From Nitrososphaerota archaeon (GTDB lineage: Archaea; Thermoproteota; Nitrososphaeria; Nitrososphaerales; CADDZS01), in assembly GCA_021325255.1 (NCBI GenBank), contig JAJPHP010000032.1:1-14809 (forward strand): a DNA stretch of 14,809 nucleotides. Direction: 5' to 3'. Shown here one piece after another: positions 5,954-12,621 of this stretch; the first letter of the stretch is position 1, and each line of letters starts with the position of its first letter. The position numbers were made by a program, and so were the translations under genes. The notes beneath the pieces are model-generated. The model had not been told where the DNA came from and did no database searches. It saw only the letters and a program-made list of their open reading frames with translations.

Positions 5954-7303
5954 ATGCCGCGAGAATTCAAACTTCCAGACCTGGGCGAGGGAGTGGCGGA
6001 AGGCGAGATTGTAAAGTGGCTCGTTACTGAGGGGGACGAAATAAAAGAAGACCAACCGATGGTCGAAGTAATGACGGACAAGGCAACCGTCCAGATACCA
6101 TCTCCGACCAGCGGTCGGGTGGGCAAGATACTAGCTAAGGAGGGACAGACCGTAAGAGTGGGCACTTCGATTGTTTCCTTCGATGCGGGCGGCGAGCAGC
6201 AAACTGGCGTGCAAGCACAACCGCAGCAGCAAAGAGAAGTCGCTGCGGTCCCATCGCAGCCAGCACCCCCTAGCGCGCAAATGGCGCCTGAGGCCGGACA
6301 AAAAATTTCGCACATTGAGGCTGCGAGAGTGGTCGCGACGCCAGCCACGCGCAAGCTAGCTCGCGAGCTAGGTGTTGACATCGAGTCGGTGCGCGGCACC
6401 GGGCCGGGAGGAAGGACTACCGAGGAGGATGTAAGAAAGGCCGCAGAATCCAGCAAAGGAAGAGGTAAAGAGGCTGCGCAAGCTGTTCCTCAACTGCAAC
6501 AGCAGCAAGTAGTACAGCGACAACCCAGCACAGGGGAGGTAGTGACAGAGTTTCGGCGCCCTACAACAGAGGCCGAAGCTGCATTCACCGAAAGGGAAGA
6601 GCACATCCCACTCCATGGGATCAGAAAGCGCATTGCAGAAAAAATGGCAAAGTCAGTTCATACCGCGGCGCATGTGACGCACGTCGACGAGGTCGACTTT
6701 ACCGAGCTCATTGCCCTCAGGGAGAAATTGAAGCGCAAGTCGGAGGAGCATGGAGTGAAGCTTACATTCCTTCCTTTCCTCATGAAGGCAGCGGTTGCTG
6801 CCCTAAAGGAATATCCAAACTTCAACGCCTCGATCGACATTGAAAAGGAGGAAATTGTAGTAAAGCACTACTACAACATGGGCTTTGCAACGGATACCCC
6901 AAGCGGGCTCATCGTGCCCGTAGTGAAGGATGTCGACCAAAAGAGCATACTCCAGATCGCCAAGGAAATCGAGGAACTATCAGCAAGAGCAAGAGAAGGC
7001 AAGATTTCACTAGACGACATTCAGCACGGAACCTTCACGATCACAAACATCGGAACCCTTGGTGGAATGATTTCTACTCCCATAATCAATTTCCCGGAGG
7101 TAGCCATTCTAGGCGTTCACAAGATTCAGAAAAAGCCAGTGGTCAGGGAGGAAAACATCGTCATACGGGACGTTGCTTTTCTAGCGCTTTCGTTTGACCA
7201 CAGGATCGTCGATGGCGCCGACGCGGCGCGATTCACCAGCAAGATCATCAGCGTACTTGAGAGCCCTGGTCTAATGATTCTGGATTCGGTTAAATTCTAC
7301 TAG
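5954..7303 (+). CDS. Dihydrolipoyl acyltransferase (E2) of a 2-oxoacid dehydrogenase complex
   Basis: A 449-residue E2 that carries the swinging lipoyl arm and moves the acyl group from E1 to CoA. Domain order is standard: lipoyl domain (3-78) with Lys43 in EVMTDKATVQIP as the lipoylated residue; a Gln/Pro-rich linker (80-118); peripheral-subunit-binding domain (127-164, ATPATRKLARELG then GTGPGGR); a second Gln-rich linker; and the catalytic domain (215-449) with His416 and Asp420 in DHRIVDG. It has one lipoyl domain and the DKATVQIPSP form seen in branched-chain and pyruvate-type E2s; the substrate cannot be read from E2 alone. No TATA box precedes it; AAGGAGAGAG about 16 bases upstream is a weak ribosome-binding site, so it is likely cotranscribed with the carbonic anhydrase. 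E3 and LipB lie on the opposite strand 1.4 kb away; E1 is not in the window. Confidence 0.95.
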   Translation: MPREFKLPDLGEGVAEGEIVKWLVTEGDEIKEDQPMVEVMTDKATVQIPSPTSGRVGKILAKEGQTVRVGTSIVSFDAGGEQQTGVQAQPQQQREVAAVPSQPAPPSAQMAPEAGQKISHIEAARVVATPATRKLARELGVDIESVRGTGPGGRTTEEDVRKAAESSKGRGKEAAQAVPQLQQQQVVQRQPSTGEVVTEFRRPTTEAEAAFTEREEHIPLHGIRKRIAEKMAKSVHTAAHVTHVDEVDFTELIALREKLKRKSEEHGVKLTFLPFLMKAAVAALKEYPNFNASIDIEKEEIVVKHYYNMGFATDTPSGLIVPVVKDVDQKSILQIAKEIEELSARAREGKISLDDIQHGTFTITNIGTLGGMISTPIINFPEVAILGVHKIQKKPVVREENIVIRDVAFLALSFDHRIVDGADAARFTSKIISVLESPGLMILDSVKFY

Positions 7304-7374
7304 TCGTGGTTGGGCAAAGTCGCCTTACGACAACTATGACCGCTTGTCTTCGGAGTGTGCGACCTTGTAATGGC

Positions 7375-8382
7375 TTACACTAGTAAAGACATGGCTAGGA
7401 GCAAGGCAAATGTCCAGTTCGAAAACATCGCGTTAACAGCGAAGGGCACGTAGAACGGGGGAGGCTCATTCGGTCTCGCGAAGGCCTGGATTTTCCGCAT
7501 GAGTATGAGCAACGAGGCTATTGGCGCCACAAGACTCCAGATTGGCAGAATATTTGCGGCGACAAGCGACGCGACAAGAATGTACGCAACCAAAGTAAGC
7601 CCGAGCGAAAGTGCTAGTGCCTTCTTCCTCCCCAACACCGGAGTGAGACTCAGCTTCTTTGCCTCGCGGTAAACTTCAAGAAAGATTAAGTCGTGGTCAA
7701 GGAGGATGGTCACAGTCATCAGTCCTATTGGAACTGAAACAAGAAAAGCATTGACGCTCAGGCTTCCACTCTGAATAAAGAATGATCCGAGCACCGGTAT
7801 GGGGCCGAACGCAAAAAAGATCGAAGCCTCACCAAGGCCAAGACCTCTATAGTCAAGTTTCAATGGAGGGGCGGTGTAAACAACAGCTAGGACAACGCCA
7901 ACAAGTCCCAGGACGAACGCCCATAGACCGACAAGGTACCAGAAAAGCCCCGCAAGCGCAAGGCTGCTCAAAAGGAGTGCATATGAAATCACCTTTGCAC
8001 CGCGCAGCGAAATCAATCCGCGAGGAAGCGGCTTCCAGCCACCAAAGTCCGGTGGAAACATTGAATTTGCGAGCGCGTCGACGCCATTTTCATAGTCGTA
8101 GGCATCGTCTATCGCGTTGGCGCCCAGGTGGAGGAGTATGACTCCGGAGCAAGTCAGAACTAGATAGAGGAGGTTGATCTTGTGCGAGATCGAAAAGGAA
8201 AAGGCCGCGCCGACGATTGCTGGGAGAATTACTAGCGGGATGAACTGCATGCGTGTCAACCTTGAAAAAGTAGTAAGCTTAGTTCCTGGCCCACTCTGGG
8301 CAGGCCCAGGGGCAGCTAATTCCGGTGTCTTCCGGTTGTGAGACAATCTGACCAAATGGACGGTTGCGTTCCTCGCGTTCAC
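7375..8382 (-). CDS. UbiA-family prenyltransferase, MenA-like
   Basis: A 335-residue integral membrane protein with about eight or nine hydrophobic segments from residue 47 on. UbiA enzymes transfer a prenyl chain to an acceptor, using two Asp-rich Mg-diphosphate motifs. The first is clear: NAIDDAYDYENGVD (residues 89-102). The second is loose, LDHDLIFLEVYREAKK (228-243), with fewer Asp residues than usual. The block GLGEASIFFAFGPIPVLGSF (181-200) is the MenA signature, so a quinone-type acceptor such as a dihydroxynaphthoate is favoured over lipid-type UbiA acceptors (inference). The chosen GTG start gives a 40-residue Pro/Ala-rich extension absent from usual MenA; later TTG codons at Leu10, Leu13 and Leu42 are alternatives. 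It converges with E2 and lies 325 bases downstream of LipB. Confidence 0.87.
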   Translation of the reverse strand: MNARNATVHLVRLSHNRKTPELAAPGPAQSGPGTKLTTFSRLTRMQFIPLVILPAIVGAAFSFSISHKINLLYLVLTCSGVILLHLGANAIDDAYDYENGVDALANSMFPPDFGGWKPLPRGLISLRGAKVISYALLLSSLALAGLFWYLVGLWAFVLGLVGVVLAVVYTAPPLKLDYRGLGLGEASIFFAFGPIPVLGSFFIQSGSLSVNAFLVSVPIGLMTVTILLDHDLIFLEVYREAKKLSLTPVLGRKKALALSLGLTLVAYILVASLVAANILPIWSLVAPIASLLILMRKIQAFARPNEPPPFYVPFAVNAMFSNWTFALLLAMSLLV

Positions 8383-8395
8383 AGTTTACGGCAGA

Positions 8396-8415
8396 TTACC
8401 ACGCCGCAGTGGTAA
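8396..8415. promoter_or_regulatory. Inverted repeat upstream of the UbiA gene
   Basis: TTACCAC (8396-8402) and GTGGTAA (8409-8415) are perfect 7-base inverted copies with a six-base spacer. The site is 14-33 bases before the GTG of the prenyltransferase gene, where a promoter should be. The minus strand carries a run of seven T bases at its edge (GGCTTTTTTTACC), which may serve as the box A. An operator overlapping the promoter is plausible; it is not a terminator because no T-run follows the stem on either strand. Confidence 0.45.
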
Positions 8416-8423
8416 AAAAAGCC

Positions 8424-8707
8424 ATCGCGAGGTCCTGCGTGTTTGAAAGTGAAAGCTAAATGAGGCATGATCCAGCAGGAGGTCTCGGGCGTGGTCAGAA
8501 TTCCTAACAGTCTTATTCGAGCTCGCAAACGTAGGGGGTTCCACACTGATACATGTCAATCTAATGAATTCAAGGCTTGTGAACTCATGAAGATGGGTGT
8601 AAAAGCGGCGATATATCGATTGATCTTAACTTCAGTACTTGCAAATTCTTACTTATGCCTCCTCTTGCTCTAACTACTCGCCCACTTACCGAGGCATTCA
8701 CATATCA
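8424..8707. other. Intergenic region between LipB and UbiA genes
   Basis: About 280 bases with no gene I can support. A 68-codon plus-strand frame (8467-8673) exists, but it has no family resemblance, ends in a compositionally odd hydrophobic run, and has no promoter or ribosome-binding site. I see no RNA gene. Confidence 0.5.
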
Positions 8708-9391
8708 TCAAGTTGTCTCCACCCACCCAAACTCCTCGCCGAGGTGCTTCATCATGGACTGCTTCACCACGCCCATTTCGAACCTGTTCACGCCTAGTTC
8801 CTTCGATACCGAGGTCATTATGTTTGCGTCAAACCCACAAGGTCGTATCCTTTGAAAATAGGAAAGATCAGTATTCACGTTTAGAGCAAGTCCATGGTAC
8901 GTAACCCAATGCGACACTGCAACGCCGATGCTAGCTATCTTCCTGCGGCCATCTATCCAGACACCGGTCTCCCTTCCGAGCTTTCCCTCTGCATTCTTGA
9001 TCCCTATCTGGTCAAGAGTCCTCACAATAGCAGTTTCTAAATGTTCGACGTACTGTCTGACCCCGAGTCCCTTCTCCTGAAGCGAGATTATAGGGTAACA
9101 TACGAGCTGTCCAGGCCCGTGATAAGTCACGTCGCCCCCTCGTTCTATCGAGTAAGACGGAAGTCCGGTCAACAGTATATTCTCAAGATGAGAGGATCTC
9201 CCAAGAGTCACCACATGGTCATGCTCCACCAAAATGAGAACATCCGGCTCATTACGATCTATGCGGTCTGCAAGTATTTTTCGTTGTATATCCAAGACGC
9301 TGCCGTAGTCTTTTGAAAAGCCGAGATCTAGCAAACGAAAGTTTGGGCTCATGACTGTATCGCCCCCATTCTCGCTCCCAGATTTGTCCAA
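8708..9391 (-). CDS. lipB: Lipoyl(octanoyl) transferase LipB
   Basis: A 227-residue octanoyltransferase. It moves octanoate from acyl carrier protein to the lipoyl-domain lysine, the step before LipA adds sulphur. Signature RGGDVTYHGPGQ is at residues 84-95, followed by the catalytic Lys151 (KIASIGVAV), HGLALNV (166-172) and catalytic Cys185 in RIRPCGFD. The 34-residue Lys-to-Cys spacing equals that of the Mycobacterium tuberculosis enzyme (K142, C176). The start is either TTG at 9391, supported by a box A about 31 bases upstream, or ATG at 9352 (Met14), which gives the usual family N-terminus. The gene lies 80 bases downstream of E3 on the same strand, and its obvious target is E2 Lys43 in this window. 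LipA is not seen. Identification is firm; start is uncertain. Confidence 0.94.
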   Translation of the reverse strand: MDKSGSENGGDTVMSPNFRLLDLGFSKDYGSVLDIQRKILADRIDRNEPDVLILVEHDHVVTLGRSSHLENILLTGLPSYSIERGGDVTYHGPGQLVCYPIISLQEKGLGVRQYVEHLETAIVRTLDQIGIKNAEGKLGRETGVWIDGRRKIASIGVAVSHWVTYHGLALNVNTDLSYFQRIRPCGFDANIMTSVSKELGVNRFEMGVVKQSMMKHLGEEFGWVETT

Positions 9392-9417
9392 CTTTCAAAT
9401 CGCGCTTGCCAAATGAG

Positions 9418-9426
9418 CCTAAAACC
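9418..9426 (-). promoter_or_regulatory. TATA-like box for lipB
   Basis: On the minus strand this reads GGTTTTAGG and is centred about 31 bases before the TTG at 9391. It would suit a leaderless transcript, giving lipB its own promoter although E3 lies just upstream. Confidence 0.35.
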
Positions 9427-9471
9427 TGATGCAGTCGGCGTCATACTCGCAAAGCAGGATCTTAATCGAAT

Positions 9472-10971
9472 TCATTGGGTCTGTGCATCCGCTCTACGAT
9501 CTAACAATCGCCTGTTTTGAATGTGAATCGCTTTTCCAAGTGCGTTTTCTGCAGACTCCGTGAAGGCTTCAGGCAGTGTAGGGTGTGGATGTATTGTTAG
9601 GGCCACATCCTCCAGCGTCGCGCCCATCTCCAGAGCTAGCGTCGCCTCGCTTATCAGATCGGAAGCCTCTCTTCCCACGATCCCAACTCCAAGGAGCAGG
9701 CCCGATTCCTTGTCAGCGATAACCTTGATAAAACCCTCTGGCTCTGGGTTGGCGAGCGCTTTTCCGTTTACCGAAAAAGGGAACCTCCCAACAGAGGTTT
9801 CGATACCCTGTGATTTCACTTCAGCAGGGCTCTGCCCTGTAATCGCGATTTCCGGGTCAGTGAAGATGGCCGAAGGTATCGCAACGTTGTCAAATGAGCT
9901 TTTCATTCCGTATATGACTTCAGCGGCCACGATTCCCTCCTTAGTCGCCTTGTGCGCTAAGAGTGGACCGCCGACTACGTCTCCTATCGCATATACGTTG
10001 GAGACATTGGTCTTCATCTCCTTGTTCACCTTGACGAACCCCTTGGGGTCAAGCTCAACGCCTATCTCTCCCAATCCGACCCCTTTCGAGTTGGGCTTCC
10101 TTCCTACGCTGACCAGCACGCAATCGACAGTTTCTGTATGTTCTTGGCCGTCAGAAGTCTCAAAGACTACCTTGACCGCGCCTTGATGGCCGTCCCCTTT
10201 ACCTGGCAAGACTGAAGCAGACTTCACCCTGCTCTTGAGATGGATTTGAGATCCCATCCTCTGGAGATTCTTCATCACCACATTGACCAAGTCGAGATCC
10301 ACCCCAGGCAGCAGCTGGTCTAACAGCTCTACTATGATGAGCTCCGTGCCAATCAGATTTGCGTACGCCATTCCAATTTCAAGCCCGATGACTCCACCTC
10401 CCACAATTAGCATTCTCTTTGGGGGAACATCGATCGAGAGTGCTTCGGTGCTTGAGATTATGTATTTCCCATCGAACTTCAAGTTAGGCAACTCTATTGA
10501 GGAGGAGCCAGTGGCCACCACAATATCCTTGCACTTGATCTTAGTAACTTCAGAAGACGCCTGAGTACCTGCCGTTTTCCTCACACTCACAACGCCAGGT
10601 GCTTCAATCGATGCTTCGCCATGAATAACATTTACCTTGTATGACTTTAGAAGAAGTGAAACACCGGTTGTCAACTTGTCGGCCACACTTTGTTTCCACT
10701 TCTGCAGCCTAGGAAGGTCAACTATCACCTGTGCATCGATTCCCATCTTTCCAGCGCTACGCGCATCTTTTGCGATTTTGCCTGCGGTGATTATTGCTTT
10801 GCTCGGGATGCATCCTATGTTGAGACATACGCCACCCACCTTCTCCCGCTCAACTATAGCCACGCTCTTACCAAGCTGGCCGAGCCTTATTGCGCATACG
10901 TAACCACCGGGGCCCGAACCAATCACGACCACATCCACGCTTTGTACTCCATCTTGCGGTGATGAACTCAA
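9472..10971 (-). CDS. lpdA: Dihydrolipoyl dehydrogenase (E3)
   Basis: A 499-residue FAD and NAD enzyme that reoxidises dihydrolipoamide on E2. In order: FAD-binding GSGPGG (18-23); redox disulphide Cys49-Cys54 in GGVCLNIGCIPSKA; NAD-binding GGGVIGLEIG (191-200); second FAD motif TNVSNVYAIGDVVGGPLLAHKA (321-342, quoted in part); and the catalytic pair His463-Glu468 in HPHPTLPEAFTE. Length is slightly above the usual 460-480 because of about ten extra residues at each end. The start is TTG at 10971, with a TATA-like box about 27 bases upstream, so it appears leaderless. LipB follows on the same strand after 80 bases. The gene is divergent from the ThiN-type regulator across a 418-base region. 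E3 is shared by several complexes, so the substrate cannot be deduced. Confidence 0.96.
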   Translation of the reverse strand: MSSSPQDGVQSVDVVVIGSGPGGYVCAIRLGQLGKSVAIVEREKVGGVCLNIGCIPSKAIITAGKIAKDARSAGKMGIDAQVIVDLPRLQKWKQSVADKLTTGVSLLLKSYKVNVIHGEASIEAPGVVSVRKTAGTQASSEVTKIKCKDIVVATGSSSIELPNLKFDGKYIISSTEALSIDVPPKRMLIVGGGVIGLEIGMAYANLIGTELIIVELLDQLLPGVDLDLVNVVMKNLQRMGSQIHLKSRVKSASVLPGKGDGHQGAVKVVFETSDGQEHTETVDCVLVSVGRKPNSKGVGLGEIGVELDPKGFVKVNKEMKTNVSNVYAIGDVVGGPLLAHKATKEGIVAAEVIYGMKSSFDNVAIPSAIFTDPEIAITGQSPAEVKSQGIETSVGRFPFSVNGKALANPEPEGFIKVIADKESGLLLGVGIVGREASDLISEATLALEMGATLEDVALTIHPHPTLPEAFTESAENALGKAIHIQNRRLLDRRADAQTQ

Positions 10972-11074
10972 ATTAATATTAGAGCACTTCCTGAATTATA
11001 CAATATTATCTTCGTTAGAACGGGCAGGAAACTTGTCCGCACTCAAAATGTCAGGCTTATTGATTAATATTAAT
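10972..11074. repeat. Two ATTAATATTA sites upstream of E3
   Basis: ATTAATATTA occurs at 10972-10981, touching the E3 start codon, and at 11063-11072. The second copy extends to the perfect palindrome ATTAATATTAAT (11063-11074). They are about 90 bases apart in the divergent region between E3 and the ThiN-type regulator. One reading is a pair of operator sites; A/T richness makes chance reuse possible. Confidence 0.4.
10994..11003 (-). promoter_or_regulatory. TATA-like box for E3
   Basis: On the minus strand this reads ATTGTATAAT and is centred about 27 bases before the TTG at 10971. The spacing fits a leaderless archaeal promoter. Confidence 0.5.
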
Positions 11075-11127
11075 AGTGATTAAGAAATGAATCTAGAGGC
11101 TAGCTTGGCAGTCCCTGACCCAATCTC

Positions 11128-11186
11128 TTTCCTACCCTTGGAATCTGAACTAGATAGGAAGGAGAAGGCATGCAAGATTTCCTACC
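11128..11186 (+). promoter_or_regulatory. Alternative-pairing element upstream of the ThiN-type regulator
   Basis: TTTCCTACC occurs at 11128-11136 and again at 11178-11186. Between them, TAGGAAGG (11155-11162) can pair with either copy: CTTTCCTA at 11127-11134 gives eight pairs with one G-U, and TTTCCTA at 11178-11184 gives about seven. The two pairings exclude each other, as in attenuators and riboswitches. This only matters if a long leader is transcribed from near 11095. It does not match the TPP riboswitch consensus: CUGAGA is missing. Confidence 0.35.
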
Positions 11187-11194
11187 GAGGGAAT

Positions 11195-11216
11195 AAGAAC
11201 AAGTGTGCGTGTTCTT
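11195..11216. repeat. Hairpin AAGAACA/TGTTCTT
   Basis: AAGAACA (11195-11201) and TGTTCTT (11210-11216) form a perfect 7-base stem with an eight-base loop, followed on the plus strand by TTCCTTTG. It lies 9 bases after the alternative-pairing element and could be a weak terminator or part of a structured leader. Confidence 0.4.
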
Positions 11217-11259
11217 TTCCTTTGTTGCCTGGCTGTATACTTGATGATTAGATTCTAGC

Positions 11260-11295
11260 CTCGTCTGCTGGTCAAATCGCATCAATGCAGACGGG
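11260..11295. repeat. Hairpin CGTCTGC/GCAGACG
   Basis: CGTCTGC (11262-11268) and GCAGACG (11287-11293) are perfect inverted copies with an 18-base loop; flanking bases add a G-U and a C-G pair on RNA. It lies about 100 bases before the regulator's ATG. It is the most GC-rich stem in this intergenic region. Confidence 0.45.
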
Positions 11296-11335
11296 CATGT
11301 GCAAGGAATCTGCGTCGCTACTCTCCCAGAGCTCA

Positions 11336-11346
11336 AACTTATATCC
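11336..11346 (+). promoter_or_regulatory. Possible TATA box for the ThiN-type regulator
   Basis: AACTTATATCC is centred about 48 bases before the ATG at 11390, predicting a start near 11367 and a leader of about 23 bases. If this is the only promoter, the inverted repeats further upstream are DNA elements and not leader RNA. Confidence 0.3.
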
Positions 11347-11389
11347 GCCCCGATAAGCGAGTTATGAGCGCGGTGATATTTCTAGAGTA

Positions 11390-12493
11390 ATGCAACCACC
11401 TTGCGAAATCATGGTCTCAGAGTTCTTGCCGAACATTAGAGGGCTCGTATCTCATGAGTTACACGAGCGTGGAGAGAGTCAAAGGCGCATTGCCGTATTG
11501 CTTGGCATCACACAGGCCAGGGTGAGCTACTACCTCAGCGCAAAGAAACTGCGCTTTGTCAATGAGATTTCGGGCAAGTTTGGAATAAACCCGGTGGAGG
11601 TTCAGAATTACGCGAGGAGCCTCAGCGAAGACATTGCGCGAAGTCAGACAGATGGGATTTTCACTCTCTACTCCATATGGAAGAATCTCATGTTTTCTGG
11701 TAACGTGTGCTCAATACATCAGAGGAAATCTGGAATATCATCCGAATGTTCTGTCTGCATGGATCTTCACAAATCCTACAGTGTTGGAGAGGAGAAGAGC
11801 GATGCCGAACTTGAAGACAGTAAATTACTCTGGGAGTTGAGGGAAGCGGCCTCCCAGATTGAGAACTCGGCCTCTTTCCCGAGCATCATGCCCGAAGTTT
11901 CGGTGAATATTGCGATGGCAAAAACTAATCCCAAATCCGGTCGAGACATCGCTGCATTCCCGGGCAGAATAAACAGGGTGCACGGGAGAGCAAAGGCACT
12001 GTTGTTTCCGGAGTTTGGATGCTCTAGACACATGTCAAATGTTTTGTTGATTTTCAGATCGAGATTTCCCAATGTCTCTGCCGTCATGAACATCAAACAC
12101 GACGAAATCATAGAGCGTGTTATAGCCGAGCTAGGAATTCCTTCGATTATTACAAAGCCCCATATCATTGGCCATATTGTTTCTGATGCCAGTGAACGAG
12201 GGAGAAGAAAGAATAGGCTTGTGGTGAAAAGCGCGAAAGACATCGATATTGGACAAGAAATTGTAGAGTCGCAACCCTTCGGGTCAGGAATTGATGACCG
12301 AGTGATATCAAGACTCCGTGCGACCATAATTCCTAGCACCATTGGCTCAAGCGGCAAAGTCTTTGCTCTATTAGACCCTGGTTCAGAAGGGGTCGAACCA
12401 ATGACATACCTATTTGGGGGTCGCGCGACGGAGATTGCACAGTGTGCCCTCAAAATTTCTCACGTGTACATGAACATTCAACTTCAAAGCTGA
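11390..12493 (+). CDS. HTH plus ThiN-domain protein, ThiR-type thiamine regulator
   Basis: A 367-residue protein. It opens with the archaeal family signature QPPCEIMVSEFLPNIRGLV, which fixes the ATG at 11390. A helix-turn-helix follows at 27-52 (SQRRIAVLLGITQARVSYYL). Cys107, His110, Cys120 and Cys123 form a likely zinc site. Residues 147-195 (LREAASQIENSASF, IMPEVSVNIAMA, DIAAFPGRI) and 207-360 (PEFGCSRHMSNVLL, MNIKHDEII, DPGSEGVEPMTYLFG) match the ThiN domain. ThiN is a thiamine-phosphate synthase in some archaeal ThiDN fusions; joined to an HTH it is the ThiR-type repressor that senses thiamine compounds. About 30 residues around 265-300 replace the usual ThiN core segment, so ligand use may differ. 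It is divergent from E3, part of a thiamine-diphosphate-dependent complex. The family is firm; the regulator role is inferred. Confidence 0.88.
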   Translation: MQPPCEIMVSEFLPNIRGLVSHELHERGESQRRIAVLLGITQARVSYYLSAKKLRFVNEISGKFGINPVEVQNYARSLSEDIARSQTDGIFTLYSIWKNLMFSGNVCSIHQRKSGISSECSVCMDLHKSYSVGEEKSDAELEDSKLLWELREAASQIENSASFPSIMPEVSVNIAMAKTNPKSGRDIAAFPGRINRVHGRAKALLFPEFGCSRHMSNVLLIFRSRFPNVSAVMNIKHDEIIERVIAELGIPSIITKPHIIGHIVSDASERGRRKNRLVVKSAKDIDIGQEIVESQPFGSGIDDRVISRLRATIIPSTIGSSGKVFALLDPGSEGVEPMTYLFGGRATEIAQCALKISHVYMNIQLQS

Positions 12494-12506
12494 TCTAGGA
12501 ACAAAT

Positions 12507-12515
12507 GGTTATAGA
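12507..12515 (+). promoter_or_regulatory. TATA-like box before the cyclodeaminase gene
   Basis: GGTTATAGA is centred near 12511, predicting a transcript start near 12536. That falls between two out-of-frame ATG codons (12531 and 12545) and far before the in-frame ATG at 12622. Confidence 0.35.
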
Positions 12516-12621
12516 ACCCTCAGGCAGGTCATGAGTTTCACCGGATGGCGAACCTCTTCTCATTCATCCACAAATCAAACTAACTTCGTTCACCGACTCT
12601 GAGATCAAGACTCTCCTATCC

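Noticed and set aside
5683..6456. 257-codon minus-strand ORF overlapping the E2 gene
   Set aside because: Antisense shadow of the lipoyl domain and linker; the product is Ser/Cys/Pro-rich and the E2 motifs on the other strand are unambiguous.
8467..8673. 68-codon plus-strand ORF between lipB and the UbiA gene
   Set aside because: No family resemblance, no promoter or ribosome-binding site, and a composition like random intergenic sequence.
9560..10186. 208-codon plus-strand ORF inside the E3 gene
   Set aside because: It is the antisense shadow of a strongly conserved E3 coding sequence, with a Ser/Thr/Pro-rich product typical of such shadows.
11085..11195. TPP riboswitch before the ThiN-type regulator
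   Set aside because: ACCCTTGGAATCTGAA and CGAGGGAA recall parts of the TPP aptamer, but CUGAGA is missing, the GCG-AGGGA end is about 30 bases too far away, and the P4/P5 helix cannot be drawn. An Infernal scan with RF00059 would settle it.
11243..11290. C/D box small RNA
   Set aside because: A TGATGA box is present, but no matching D box (CTGA) or C'/D' pair is found at the right spacing.
11100..11336. 78-codon minus-strand ORF upstream of the ThiN-type regulator
   Set aside because: It covers the inverted-repeat region, has no recognisable product and no promoter; it appears to be chance.
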